From positions 1,188,460-1,252,459 of the forward strand of contig SCFE01000063.1 in NCBI GenBank assembly GCA_004352715.1: a stretch of 64,000 nucleotides of DNA, written 5' to 3'. This DNA comes from Hofstenia miamia. Its lineage: Eukaryota > Xenacoelomorpha > Acoela. Within the stretch, counting starts at the first letter, position 1, and each line of letters opens with the position of its first letter. Both the position numbers and the translations under genes were made by a program. Under the pieces are notes generated by a model that was given only the letters and a program-made list of their open reading frames with translations, ran no database searches and had not been told where the DNA came from. Shown here in pieces: positions 37,209 through 51,900 of the stretch.

Positions 37209-38080
37209 CGTTTGTTACTTAAAACAAAGTTTTCCAACTACTTGATGAAGTATGAGTGGTATGCATAATATACCTGACGTGACCAAATTACAGTCGTGTA
37301 AAGTTGAGTGACCAATAAAAAAAACCTCGCTGGGTGACATTTCTGTGGCTTGTGCATCACTATGGCGTCACATTTTCGCTTTCTGAACTCATCTATGTGA
37401 AGAATACGATTTTTCAATATTTGTATAATTGATTTCTGGCTTAATTTTCCATTTGTACGATTTTTATTTTTTCATGCATTATAAAATTTTGTAACAATTA
37501 TTATATATGTATTTAACAAACCATGGTAACTCAACGACAGTAGTCTATTTGTAGTGTAGCGATAGTAAGGTACGTTAAAACCAGATAATCTATCTATTTC
37601 AATTTCGCCTCATTTATTTTCTGACGTTCACAGAATAGAATTTTAGGTTCGTTTGTTACTTAAAACAACGTTTTCCACCCTCTTGTTGATGACGAGTGAT
37701 TTTCTTAATATACCTGATGTCACCTAATTAGATTAGCGTAAATTTGTTTGATCCCTAAACAAGAATTCACAAAATGATATTTCTAAGGCTTAAGAATAAC
37801 TATGGCGTCACATTTTCGTTTTTTACTTCATAAAATTTCAAAAATAGCTTTTGCAATTCTTGTTTAATATATTTCTTGCTTCGTTTTCCATTTGTGGGAG
37901 TTCTATTTTGTCAGACATGCAAAAATTTTGCAAGAATTATTACACATGTATTCAACAATCCATTGCAAATCAACGAAAGTAGTCTATTTGTTGAGTGGCG
38001 TTATTAAGCAACGTTTCAACCACATAAGCAATCTATTTGAATTACGATCATTTATTGCCTGAAAAGAATAGAAATTTGGC
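37209..38080 (+). repeat. Diverged tandem duplication, 441-bp period
   Basis: 37209-37649 and 37650-38080 are collinear copies. Shared blocks in order: CGTTTGTTACTTAAAACAA, AATATACCTGA, CTATGGCGTCACATTTTCG, TTTTCCATTTGT, GTATTcAACAA, AGTAGTCTATTTGT and CATTTATT near the end. Divergence is considerable, so the duplication is old. No ORF spans it. Confidence 0.75.
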
Positions 38081-38514
38081 TTGGCCAAATATTTAAGTAT
38101 ACTAATTCGTGCATTCAATATATCATTTTTATCACGCTTACATTAGCATCTTCTGAATAATGTGACTTAATGAACATTTCAATGTAATGTAAACAATTAA
38201 ACTGCTAGCATCTAATCGTGAAACATTTATTTGTGTCCGGACATGTATGCGAAGCTTTAATTTAGCCAATGTTCTACGTCACAATGGTAATCTTGTGAGA
38301 TAGCTTTAACCTCGACCCGTACCGTAGTATTGAACTGTAAAGCAGTTCATGAACGCAAAATTTTTATTGTATATAATCCCATTTCTCATTTATCTGGACT
38401 TACACTTATCTTGAATCAACTTCATTCATAGTAAAAACCCGTCTTAATTCAGTTTGCAAGTCAAAACAAAAACTAAACTTAGGATGGCTAAAAATCGTGA
38501 TTTGAAAATTTAAG
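38081..38514. other. Non-coding AT-rich stretch
   Basis: Nothing supported. Confidence 0.4.
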
Positions 38515-38705
38515 GAGTGGCCAGCGGCGGCCGCAATGGTTCATGCCGTAGCCGGCTCTTAGCTGAGGCTTACGGCTGGTTGTGGGTGAAGTCTCAAGAA
38601 GCACTAGCCTTGATTTTTGGCAGTATAACTTTTGGACTTTAATTGACATTTTTTGGCTAGTAATTTCCAAAATTCTGACCCCCAACGCAACTCGAGGGCC
38701 TCGGC
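38515..38705. other. GC-rich island in AT-rich DNA
   Basis: AGTGGCCAGCGGCGGCCGCA, TGCCGTAGCCGGCTC and CAACGCAACTCGAGGGCC stand out from the surroundings. It has no RNA-gene structure or domain that I recognise and may be a mobile-element fragment. Confidence 0.4.
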
Positions 38706-41322
38706 TAAACCATATATGCCACTCTGCGACATATTATGATCGCTAACTATATACATGTGTATTCGCTAGTGAAATAATTGTTAAAAAATATTTAAATAAT
38801 TTGCTATGGTCTCTGAAGTCGTAGCTATAAATTAGATTTAAGTTTTCACAAAGTTAATACTCCCATCGTAACTGAATTTGGACGCATATTCTAGGAAAAT
38901 TTCAATTTATTGTTGGCAATCGCATGGGACATTGTTTAATTGTCACCGATGTTATTATTAAACACTAACACGAATTCAAACAAAACGTGCGTTCAAATGT
39001 CGAGGTAAGAAGCATACGCTATGTTTGGTTTGTTAACGCGAATTGGACTAATGATCACTTAACCGCACAATTTCCCAGGTAGGTTTATGCTATTTTACAT
39101 TGCACTACATATTTTTGAAATAAAATATCGTTAGCCATGAATTTGCCAAATGGATGATCTTTATAGTTATTTCAAAGTAATATCCGTAGATTTCACATCG
39201 GCAATCAAAGTATATCTAAGATTGTAATCAATGGCGATACCAAAGGGAGTGTCGTGAAAATGATCACACCCCTAATGTTAAGAAATTTATACAATTGGAG
39301 CCAGTACGCTTAAATCATTAAAATTGAACCTATGTTGATTACATGGATGACACATGGCTAATTTAAAATTGGAATCCTGGCAATGTGGTCCAGCAGAAGG
39401 TAAAGAATTACAGGAAATCATTAGTTGGCGTCGATTCACAAACGTGTATGATCTGGAGACCCGTTTCCCTTGTAAAATTCTAAATTTTTTTGGGCGTTAG
39501 GTACCATTAAAATTAAAGATCATTTACAAGTGCAGAACATGAGTTGATACCTGAGTCAAAGTTAATGTGAGCTAGTGCAAAGAATGATTTTCAAAAAATA
39601 AATAGTTATTACAATTAATTAAAATATTTATAGGAAGCTACAATAACAATTGATCGTATAACTATTTTTCAACTTATAATTCAAATTTAATTATGTTAAT
39701 AAATAAACAAAATTTTCTCTCAATATCGTTATTGATCAACTGACTCGGCCGACAACAAAGTTGATGTTGCCTTCACAAGTTTTTGAAAGTAATGGATTTT
39801 TAAATTACGAATTTCAAATAATGAAATACTTGGTATCAAAAATAGCCTAAGGTTTTGATTTGAAACTGTTCTTAATTTTAGGGCAAGCATACACTCATTG
39901 TCCATCAGTCTTATGCAGATTAAGATATAAGTTTTTCAACGAATTTTGTAATCTAAAATTCCCAGACTATGAGCCTAAGATCTCAAACATACTGTGTGTT
40001 TGCTTAAAATTAGAAGTAAATAATTCCATATAATCTAAATGCTAAGCAAATACAGAATCCTTTGTTGATATCGTAGGATAATGTTTAGGTCATTAACTAC
40101 TAATGACCCTTGATGCTATTAAGCTATTAAATTGATTTAGAAAATTTATGTGTACGTGAAAAAATTATTTGTTAAGCTAACAACCATCGATAAATATTTG
40201 ACAGTAATTGAAATTTCGTAGCAATTTCAGAAATCTGGTTCTGAGACGACTAACTCAAAATCGATTTCAAATTGTCAAAAGAACTGTCTAAAGATGCTAT
40301 TCATTTGGCATTGTTCTAATGAAATGATTTTCAATTGCTTTTCGCAAAGATACTAGAAACGAACTCAGTTTGGCGAAGTTTTATATTGTGTAAAAATGTG
40401 CCATCGCACATAATGCATTTTCTACAGATGCATAGGGAATTCATTATAAAATGCAGTTAGGAGCTCTTTAAGCAATTCGCCACGGTGCTGCAAGGAATGA
40501 TAAAGTTGCAACTAATTTCTGCATCTGATTATCTTTTTTGAGGGAAAACGATTGTCTTTCACGACTACGCGCAAGATAACATGTTTTAGAATTATAAAAA
40601 TGTATACATCACATAATGAACGCTGCATTGCTTTATGGTTCATAGAATAAGTCCAGTGAAAGAAGTCTGCTCTTGAATGTCAATATTGAATGTCCCCCAT
40701 GAGCGCGGTCAGTAACGGTGACCGGGCCCGCAGGTTTAAATTCGCGGTATCGACGAAAGACTAGAGAAGTGGACGGAGGCATATTATTCTTAGCTATGTT
40801 TATTATTAATAAGTTGCATTCAAGCACATGCTGAAAATGATAATTAAAATATTTTTTTAAATATACCAAACATTCTACCAAAATGCAAATCTTTCGTTTA
40901 AGAATGCAAATGTACAGCTATTGATTTTTCAAACCCTCTAAGTTATAAAAGTACTATTTAACAAACATTAATGAATTGATAATAAGATATTTTGTTACTT
41001 GAAAGAATTCAATCGTTAATTCCATGAAATTCCATTTTCGAATGCCTCGAATTATAAATTGGAATATGTATTGCCACGTCCACTTAAATACATATTTTGT
41101 AATTTGAAGAAAAATTAACTCCCCAATTATAATCGCATGCATTGTTAGCAACGACAGCGTTTCTTATCATGACATTTCATGTCAAGTTTGTTGTGTTTCT
41201 GCCAGTTTCACGATGTGAAATTCAACCGTATTTATACCATTAACTGTGGGCATTGACTAAGAATTTTGAATACTCCAATTTATCTTTTTATAATTTGGTG
41301 TCTAATTTCTGTTTTGTTATTT
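38706..41322. other. Upstream region of the ferlin gene
   Basis: Mostly AT-rich. A CpG-rich patch at about 40695-40775 (GAGCGCGGTC, GGTGACCGGGCCCGC, TCGCGGTATCGACG) lies some 600 bases before the ferlin start and could be part of the promoter or a repeat. CGAGGTAAGA near 39001 would make a donor for a non-coding first exon. Neither is proven. Confidence 0.35.
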
Positions 41323-41336
41323 AGGTGATGTTTTAA
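41323..41336 (+). promoter_or_regulatory. Likely 5' UTR splice acceptor and start context of the ferlin gene
   Basis: TTTGTTATTTAG directly precedes GTGATGTTTTAA and the ATG at 41337, so the first coding exon probably follows a non-coding upstream exon. The bases before the ATG (TTTTAAATGG) have A at -3 and G at +4, a good start context. TAA lies in frame just upstream, which fixes this ATG as the start of the frame. Confidence 0.5.
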
Positions 41337-42951
41337 ATGGGAGGTGATTACAAACTTACTGTAACTGCCAAATCGGCAACCAATCTTCCCAATGTTGAAA
41401 AGAATCGCGATGCTTCCGATCCATACGCCATTATTACATTTAAGTGTAAGTCCAATTATTTCAATGTAATTTTATATTCAAAACCTTATTAAATTGTAAT
41501 TGTTGAAACCCATAACATTCATTTTCTATTTGAAAGTGAAAGTTTTATCACTCCTCGCTAAATTTAATAGTTTCTTTTTTTGCATTTCCCCTCCCTTTAT
41601 TTATTAGATGCTCAAATGGATGAGTATTTGGTTATATTTGAGCACATAATTATATAAATTTTAAATGTTAACCTATTTCTATAAGGAATTTTTTTCAAAA
41701 TAGGGTTTTAGATGAATGTTTGAACCTTTATAAATAACAAAATAATAAAAATATTTAAAATATGCAACCATCACAATATGGAATGTCTCCTCTACAACCA
41801 CGTCTTGTCACTGTGCCATGTGCAATAGACTGCTTCATGATATGACCTTTAAGTAAGGAAGAATTTAAGTGTTTAAAAACATCGGATTTTCCATTGAAAA
41901 AATTTGATGTTTTCATTTACTTCAAGAATTGTGTCTAACAAAAATCTTCACCACAACGGGGAGTGCATTTACACATAAATGTGTCCATAGCTTATTTCTT
42001 AACAGGACCGCTAAAACTTAATGCGGACAAAAAAGTTTTAATTTAAAGTAACACAATTGGGAGTAAAATTAATCCACATGTAAGTCTTTAGCTAGTTTAT
42101 CAATGTGTTTGCAAACATGCCCATTTTTGCGACGTATTATATACTGATTGGTTCTATTTTAGCATCAAAATTCAAAACTAAAGTTATCAAGAATGAGAGT
42201 TCCCCCAATTGGGATGAGGTAAGTTTTATACAAACAATAGTTTATTTCACTCTTATTTTAGAGCCATGATTTCAAAGTTCAAGAGCTCAAACCCGGTGAC
42301 ACCTTAGACGTAGTATTTAAAGACAGTGAAACATTTGGATCCGATAGGTATGTTCAATATATCTAGTTTTTCACAACATTAAGTATATTCCAAGAGCTTT
42401 GCCCATTTACAGCGGGTTTTTACATCAAATTTTAAGTAAAAACCTCTTGATATCTCTTATTATATGAATGCTTTTAATCTTTTAATCTATTGTAATTAAA
42501 TTTTCCATTACTTCTGAACCAAATGATGTCTTATTCAATAGGGATATTGAAATCCTATATGGGAATATTAACTATTCAGGCGATGTGATGTCCATTTACG
42601 TTTATCAGGCAATATTCTATTCGAAATGCTAGTACCACGAATCTATATTTACACACCATGCTGAAATGCAGCCAATCCAAGAAGATAAGAAATTCTCACA
42701 TACTCAGTTATTTGTTTAAGAACTCAATGAATGTAAATGAAATTTAATTGCGTTTCGAATTTTTAAGTAGTTTTGTTAGATTAAAGGCCTATAAACTGTA
42801 TTCGATTTCTTTGCCCACTTTATATTCAGTTATTAATTTCAACTATTTTAGAACTCTAGCACAATGCAAAGTTGTATTAAAGGATTGTCTAACGAAAGAC
42901 GTTGTTGAGATCACTACCGCTTGTTCTGATGCGAAAAACAAAAAACTTGAT
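41337..42951 (+). CDS. Ferlin exons 1-4: C2A domain
   Basis: Exons 41337-41445, 42163-42218, 42262-42347 and 42852-42951 encode residues 1-117. The N-terminus [20 protein letters not shown] aligns with the first strand of ferlin C2A domains. The loop RDASDPY carries the acidic residues of Ca2+ loop 1, and KDSETFGSD forms loop 3, so Ca2+ binding is possible. The 43-nt intron between exons 2 and 3 is among the shortest in the gene. C2A is the domain that drives Ca2+-dependent phospholipid binding in dysferlin; that role is inferred here. Confidence 0.93.
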
Positions 42952-45900
42952 GTAAGGAGTTTTGTAATTATCTTTTCTACTTAAAGTTTAGGGATGCAAT
43001 TTCATGTGCCAAGTTGCTTATGATGGCCCTAAGACAAAGAAAGGTGGAGGTGGTGGTTCTGGCGGTGGTGCCAGCGGAGATGCAGCTGCCAGTGCTGATG
43101 CGACTGGCGATGCGGATGCAGGTATATTAATTTCATTAACAACTTTAATATACACTTGTGAAAAACCTGTTGAAAATGTAGGAATTAACTTTTTTTAGAT
43201 GATGCGATGAGTAAGTAATATTCCTGTCAGGCTAATTTGATTTCATGTTTAAATATTCCTTGCATTCACCTTTTCTAAAAAGATACATCTCAATGTAGAA
43301 TAGCAATAGATATCATATATTGTTGATAAATAATACACTCCTAAGAAACATTTGGGGATATATGCGAAGGTCTTAATTAATAAAGGGTATGCAATAATAG
43401 ATTTGGTTTCTATTTTCTTTGCACATCATATGCCGTTTACGAAACAGCCTATTGAGAATTGTGGAAATTACAAAAAAAATGTCTTTCTATTTTACATTAT
43501 GATTTGGAAAATTAAACAACTTGCATCGCACATTGTTCATATGCAGTCTTTTCTTAGGTTTTGGTGGTCATTTGTTCAGTTATTTGAGCAAAAAGAAGTA
43601 AATAGTTCGGACTAAATTGGGTTAATTCTTGTCAATTCTATTAATGATAGCAATATATATATATATATATNNNNNNNNNNNNNNNNNNNNNNNNNNNNNN
43701 NNNNNNNNNNNNNNNNNNNNNNNNNNNNNNNNNNNNNNNNNNNNNNNNNNNNNNNNNNNNNNNNNNNNNNNNNNNNNNNNNNNNNNNNNNNNNNNNNNNN
43801 NNNNNNNNNNNNNNNNNNNNNNNNNNNNTATATATATATATATATGTATTATATATATATATATATTAAATCATCAATGATGTCATTTGTCTAAATTGCT
43901 GCATAACAACTTATTTTAGACTTTGGTGAAGGTAAGTTATTAAACATTGAATCAAAATCAAAATTCACAAAAAACTTGAAATAATTTAAGATTGTAAGCC
44001 AAATATGCTGAACCATTAATAGCTAAATCATCATTTTTATGGAATTTTTTATACAAACATAAGTTAATTTCATTCTTAATCATGTATAATTTTTGAATAA
44101 TTTTTTTTGCGTTTATTACCCTTACAAGTGTTACACTGTAAAGATATTTAGGTGGGGATGCCGAAGCTCAACCAACAGTTTCAGCAGATAGTGATGGAGC
44201 CGGTCGTATGCCCGACGAAGCTCCTCCTCCACAACCTAAAAAACCTTCATTGAGACATACCCTTCCCACCAAGCCAATGGATTACCAGGTATTGCACAAC
44301 TTGCTATCGACATTGCCAATTTTCTTTTGTAATGATATTGAGATTGAAATCTAAAAACGGATTTTCAAATGGTAAAAAATTTTTACGGTACTTATTTTTT
44401 TCTTAATGTGTATGTTTTGATTCAAGCATTCCTTATCAGCTACATTTTTCGAATTATATTATTGAATACAATATTTTCTTGCGCTATATACGCGAATACA
44501 TTGAGCTAATTAAAGTAGCTCCATTTAAGTCCCAATAAATTCCTAATATTCTGAAATTTTAGAAATATTTGTTTCATTCATAGTTTGCAAATTTCTTCAC
44601 ACATAATTATTGTAAAGATTAGTGTTAAATCAGTTTCATTCTTTTTTAAATAAATTTTGTACATAATGAGGCCTTTTCAAGATACGCGTTAAAGTCTGGG
44701 AAGCCCGACAACTGAAAGGTGGTGGCTTGAAGCCAATTGTAAAACTGAAGATCGCATCGCAAACCAAAGTGACCAAAGTGCGAAAGAGCAATTCCCCATA
44801 CTGGGGAGAGGTACGTTGTTCCTATTCACCTCATTTCTAAGCTTTCTTTTAGCAATTTTTCTTCAATTTTAAAATGGTCCCAGTGCAGTTATTTGATGAG
44901 AACATTGAATTCAATGTCAATTCTGCAAACAAGTTTCGATCGGATGCAGCAATAGGCTCATTCAAGGTTCGATTTTGAATTTACATGTATCGTCATGTAT
45001 GATGAAAGTATTGATATAAACATTGTTCTAAGCAATTTTAGTGAAAATTTTTACAGTAAACAGGGTTAAATGTTTTTTAATGCCATGATTTTAAAAAAAT
45101 CCCTTAACTTAAATTTCTTCATGTTTAGCTTGACGTTGGGTCTGCTTGGGATGAAGACAATCATAGTATTTTAAAAAAGTGGCTTGTCCTTACTGAACAA
45201 GAGGAAGGCTCCGGAGAGGTTAAAGGTTACTTAAAGATATCAGTCATGGTTCTCGGCGCTGGAGATGAAGCTCCTTCTGATCCCGATGGTAAAAATACTT
45301 TCTCTAAATATATACTTTGCTAACCATTCTTAAGTAAGCCGAAATGATGAACAAATGAGGCAATTTCAAATTCCCACGCTTGATTTTGTGTAAATGGCTG
45401 AGTAGTGCAATATTAAGTGTTTGTTTAGTTCTACGTTTTATGTCATTGTTTAATTCTTAAAAACGGATTAGTCAAGAAATATAATTCTGGGACGTACTAC
45501 AGCCTAGATTTTATATTTTTAGAAGACGGAAGTGGTGATGGTGACATAGAATCAAATATTTTAAGACCAGCCGGTTGTAGAATGCAACCCGCTACTTTTT
45601 GGTGTAGACTTTATCGTGCTGTAGATCTGCCACAAATGGACACTGGAGGCTTTGCTGCAATGAAGAATTTTTTCACTGGAGATGAAGATGATGAAAGAAA
45701 GCAAGTCGACCCTTTTGTCATTTTCGGTTTTGCAGGAAAGCGAGTAAGAATTTGTGCTACTGTATCGGTTCATATATATATATATATNNNNNNNNNNNNN
45801 NNNNNNNNNNNNNNNNNNNNNNNNNNNNNNNNNNNNNNNNNNNNNNNNNNNNNNNNNNNNNNNNNNNNNNNNNNNNNNNNNNNNNNNNNNNNNNNNNNNN

Positions 45901-48900
45901 NNNNNNNNNNNNNNNNNNNNNNNNNNNNNNNNNNNNNNNNNNNNNNNNNNNNNNNNNNNNNNNNNNNNNNNNNNNNNNNNNNNNNNNNNNNNNNNNNNNN
46001 NNNNNNNNNNNNNNNNNNNNNNNNNNNNNNNNNNNNNNNNNNNNNNNNNNNNNNNNNNNNNNNNNNNNNNNNNNNNNNNNNNNNNNNNNNNNNNNNNNNN
46101 NNNNNNNNNNNNNNNNNNNNTATATATATATATGTATTATATATATATATATATATAATGATTCAAAAATAAAAGAAATTGGAGGCTGAAGACTACTAAG
46201 TCGATTTCAGCAAATTTAAATATCTAACAAGGGAAAATGTTTAAGTCATAGCATACAGTACTCAATATTCAAAGTTGACTTGCTAAATTTTTAGGATAAA
46301 ATGCATGTTTTTAGGTAAAAAGCAAAGTTATATACACAGACAATGAGCCAAAATGGAACCAGCAATTGCAGTTGGCCTTTAATTATCCTTCAATGTGTCA
46401 AAAGCTGAAGTTCGATGTAAGAGACTAGTAAGTAATTTTACCGTTTGATGCAATTTTAACCCAAAAAGCCTGATGAATACATTAAATATGTATGTACAAA
46501 TTTAACAGAATTATGATGCAAAACAAAGCCTTATAATTTCTCTTGATCCAGAAATATCGGTTTTCTATCAAAAACTTCCCGTTTTTCCATTTTTCGGCTG
46601 AAAGTTTAGTATCCCAGTCATTGTATTCAATTGGCTGCTATTATATATTTACTCATCACAATATGGTATTTGCATTCTTTTAATCTACCTAAGAAAATTG
46701 GCAAAAATATATTTGGTGTTTAAAGTAGAATCATGTGTTGAATAAAAGGTATATCTTTACTGTATTCTCAGCCTCCCAATATCTAATTATGTTATTTCAT
46801 AACGCAGATTCCCGAATTAATTTAAAAATTTTATTACCAGTGACGGAATGAAAGCCAAATATTGCGTATCCATTCTAATTTTGTAATTTTGAAATTTAGC
46901 GATCAGCTTACTGGGGACGATCCTATAGCAGTAGCCGAGCTAAATCTAGGCGCGATATCTGTAATGACAGGAGAAGATGGCTTCTTGCCTACATTTGGCC
47001 CAGGATGGGTTAATTTGTATGGTGCACCTCGTGAAGAAGGTACTTCAGTACTGGGCGGGTCAAACGAATATTTGAATGTGGGCAAGGTAAGTCAATAATC
47101 TATATCTTTGTGATGAACTACGGATGCATTCATTCAAAGCCTTTTCTTTGATTTGCGCAAATATTAAGAAACATTAGTTATAATTTAATTATTCGTAATT
47201 TACAAGTATAAATGTAAGTATAGTACTTAATCTATAAATAAATTGCGAGCTCTTTTTATGAATGAATATTTAAATCAATTGAACTTCGAACATAAAGATT
47301 TATCTTCGAAATTTCAGTATTCCAAGATTGTGTATTAAATATTTTTCAAAATGCAAGTTTGTTTAATAAATTAAACGGATTTCACTTAAGATTTATAAAA
47401 AATTATTCATCAAAGCGAATTCGAATTCATTATTTTTATGCTTTTCATTTAGGGAGAAGGATGTGCCTACCGTGGCCGCATTTTTATAGAACTTGGTACA
47501 AAGCTTGGTACAAAGCCTGAGCAGCCTGTTTTAGGAATCGAGGATAACCAAGTGTTAGTTGCAGAGGTATTCATTGTTATATAGCTATAGTATAATGATA
47601 CATTGCTAGATTTGTTATGTTTTGATAATAGGGTCCTTTAAATGACAATTTTAAACTTAAGCATAGATAATATAAGCTCCGGGATTATAATGTAAAATCT
47701 GACGACTTTAAAGAGATTTCTCAATGCCTTGTGAGTCAGAATTAGAAGCATCAATTGATAGTTCTTAATGTCGAAAAAGACGGGCATTATGCTTATGATT
47801 CAAATACTGAAATAAAATTATTGGAATTTGGAAGTTGTATTTTAGAAATTTTCAAAGACCAGAAAATATAGACTATTCGCTTATTTTGAAGAAGCCAATA
47901 TGATCACTGATAGTGTTGATGAACCCGTACAATTTGAAGTGTCAATAGGAAACTTTGGAAATTCTATGGATCCTACAGGCGTGAAAATGCCTTCAACAAC
48001 ACAGCCAATTAAACCTGTGTTCGATGGCCAACACTACTATTACATTCCATTTGGTGATAACAAACCAACAATAGCCGTCGATTGTGAATTCGAAGATATT
48101 GCTTATCGAATGGGACCCGTTAATATGGCCAAACGCATAATAACTGATGTGGTGAGAATATTGTATTTTCTATTTTATTTTTAACTTATGTTTATCTAAA
48201 ACTTTAGGCGCAGTTAAAAAGCTTTTGCGTAAATTCATTTTGCACTAGAAACATTTTGTAATTTAGGGGGGGGCGGGAAAGAAAAATAGATAGCAATTTT
48301 ATTGCATGTTCTAATAAGCTACTTCCTATTCTGAGGAGAGGGCGATCTAGTTTCAATCCGGGGTGCATAGCCCCTAGCTACGCCACCGCTCTACAGTAGG
48401 TTTTGGGTATTGAGCCATGTTAGCTATGGCTTTGGTTTGATTGACTAAGGAAATTATGAGAGTAATCGTCATCCTGCAGAAATACGTGGTTTGTGTATGA
48501 ATGTTTCATGAAGGAAATATGACAAACTTTTATCACATCATTCAGAATTTCGCTCAAATCGAAAATGATTCATTTTCTTGCAAGTTTATTTTCTAATATG
48601 TATAAATAGAAATATCAATGCGCAGCTTTTCGTTGTGTATTTTCTCAACTAAGCTAACTGTCAAATGGACTGTTTACACAAATGCATTCAATTGGCAAGT
48701 GAAACTTAGTTTAATCAATTCCATGCTATATTTTAGAAAGGATTTTATGAACTTTGAGATTTTGGTTACATTTCTAGTGTATTGACTCAAAATTATTCAT
48801 TCTTTGATGATATATTGAAATTAATGTTTGCTTAAGAGCTAAATTCCGTATTTTTAGAATATTTAATCGTTAAATATAATGTGCAATTAAACGAATTGTT

Positions 48901-51900
48901 TAGTTTGTGTAGCAACTTGTAATAAAAAATTAAACATAATAAACTTTAATATTTTGATTTTAACCGTAATTTTTGTAATCGAAATTTTTTTATAGTGATA
49001 ATTGGCAGTATACCGAGATAAATACTTCTTGCTGTATATAATTGATAAATGTAGAAATCATTTCGGAAACTGAATAACTGTAATAATTACGATCACAAAT
49101 GGTGTTCAAATTGTAATTTTAAACTGACTAATATTTCTCTTCTTTGGATCAACTTATGATGATACTAGCATTTCTTGTGACTTTGTCAAGGTCAAAGCGA
49201 TTTTGACAAACAGCCATTTTAAGCATAGAAAAATCGTAGTTTGCCTAAAAGATGTCGACTATAGAATGGTTTCGCATTCTGCACTGATCCTTGTTTAACT
49301 AATAGTTTTCTAAATACATAGGTTGAATAAATTATTTTCAATCATTGTAATGACTACTCCATTTGCAGTGAATCAATGATGATAATGTCCTTTATCAATA
49401 AGACATTTCTGAATTAGAAATGTGATTGTATAGGGTCACCTCGCTGCGTAGAATATCAAAACATGGTTATGATCAATTGATGAAATCTAAATATATTTTG
49501 CTACTGAATGACATCAGCTGTATGTTAATAATCGGATAGAATGAACTCATCTTCAGTGGATACTATCCATTAATAAGAATGCCTTAGTCATGTGGTCATG
49601 CTATCATAAGTACCTCATTTTCCATTGATGTACAATGTGACTTCTACAGATTTTCATATTATATATTATGATCTATTGCACATACTTATGTTGTAATTAA
49701 ATAATTCTAGTTCCCTATAACATATTTAGACGCCAAAAGTTTCATTGTTGAAGGAACTACTGTTAGAAAAGAGTGATGACTCAGTTGATCGGGAGATTGC
49801 AACTTACATCATTGATGTGCTGGATTGCTTCAAAAAGACCGTACCGTAAGTTTTTTCGACGCATACCTGTTAAAATTTTTCCACTAGTCCACTATTACAA
49901 GAGTTGAAAGCAATCGAACATCAAGGCAATTCTTTGGATAAAAAGCTCACTAGTTATCAGATAAAACAATTGGAGTTAATCATGTCAACCGCTGAAGAAG
50001 AAATTGAGAATCAAACTGACTTCTCCAACGCCATTGACAACCTTGAAAAATTCTTAACTACCTTTGAAACACTCTTCAGCGGAGTAAGTTTTTTTATACT
50101 AATCACACGTGCTTTAAAGTACATGTTTTTGATATTGTTTGAAATGTTTCCATAGTTTTCAATTGATTTTCAATTGTGAAATCCCATGCTCTTTTTCATT
50201 AAGCAATGTTTCATTTTAAACTTTCATTTACACATTGTTTTATAGTTATCGAATGTAAGTTGCATTAGCATGCCTAACTAACAATATGACAAATATCACT
50301 TAAGGGTGCGGGACACCGGGTTTCTATATATTGCATATAGTAACAGTATACTGCAGATTACCCGTGTAATGTAAATCTTCCTACTTAACGATGAAACTTG
50401 GGGTATGTTTTTCAAATGATTGTACGAAAACCACTATTGCCCAAATCATGTAACCACGGATACATTTGGAATGCTAAATACCACCTTATTTTCAGAATTA
50501 TCAGCGGCTTTGAGATATCTACCAATGTTGTCAATGTGAGTGAGATTGCAAGAACAGACCTGCCTAGCTAACCCAGGCTTTCCTATCCCACGAATTAAAT
50601 CATGTTTTGTAATTTTTTTAATTGATTTGTGTTTTTCATAGTTGATTTAATGTATCATTTTAAAATTTAACAAGCTAAGTGCAATAAGCCCTTTATAAAG
50701 TTCGATTTCTACTTCCAAACATAGACTGAGGGCCCACTCGTTTACTGTAACTTTTCGGGGGATCCCATTATTATGAAAATCCACACACAAGCAAAATAAA
50801 CTATTAAAATGTTTAAAATACAAATCTAAAAATATATGCAACAAATATAAGATCAATAGGCAGATTGTTCCTGATTTGCTTCATATATAAGATCAATAGG
50901 CAGTTCAATGATAATGTTGAAAATATTGTAAAAAAATTTTGAGGAACTCTGCAGTGATCTAAATTTAGAAACGCTACCTTAATAATTAAGTTGAACAAGA
51001 AAACAATTATTTATATTTGCAAGCTATTAAATGAATTGCATGCAAATTGCTAAAATTTAATTGCCTATTCTAGCAAATAGTTAACATTGGTTAATCTTTA
51101 ATGTTTACTCGGAATGACATGACATCAACACAATTTTGTTAAACTTAATTCATTATTTTGTTTAATAACTTTGAGATATTAACTGGTGCCACATCTTCTG
51201 CACGTTTTTTGTTATTGAATGTCACAACTTCCTAACCCCTCACATGTATGCAGTTATTGTAATGGCTCACTAAAAGCCTAATTATTGTATATTTTATTGC
51301 TCCGCACTTTTATTTATAACTTATATAATGAATTATAACAACTTCATTTTAGTTTGCACAGGTAGGTTTAATTCAAAACTACTGTTAAGTATCTGTTACA
51401 TGAAACTGTGTACATGATTAACTCCACTGTTCCCTTATAGAAATTAACAATAAATGTCAGCAGTGAACATCTCAGTAGAAACTTGATAGAAAATATTACT
51501 CCGCAGCAGCTCTACTACATCGACTATAAAATGCAATTTAATTGCGATATTGACGTGCGATTAAAATGACTTTATATGCTTTTAGTTTTGTTTGAATTGT
51601 TCTGAAAAACTTTTTGAGATTTATGTATAATATATCTAATTCATCTAATATATCATATTTGAAACTTTCAAATTGATTTCATTTATTGCTGAATTTAACT
51701 GAAATGGTTTAATAAGGTGAAGTAATGTGAAGGATATAGACCAATGTATCGAGTTGTTAATAAAGAATAGTTATGAATGATGCAGGCCATGTCAGGCTTT
51801 GTATACCTCGACTTTAGAATGTTTTTGGTTTAAGTTGAAAGGTATTCAGAATCTCACTTCATTGCGCGTCTGCCATGCTTAGTTAACATGTTTGAGCACT

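Noticed and set aside
40633-40881. Minus-strand open frame across the CpG-rich patch, which recalled ribosomal RNA words
   Set aside because: The resemblance to rRNA is limited to a few bases, and the frame has no domain.
43004-45773. Open frames translated through TA repeats and N runs
   Set aside because: Ile-Tyr repeats come from TA microsatellites; the real coding parts are the ferlin exons.
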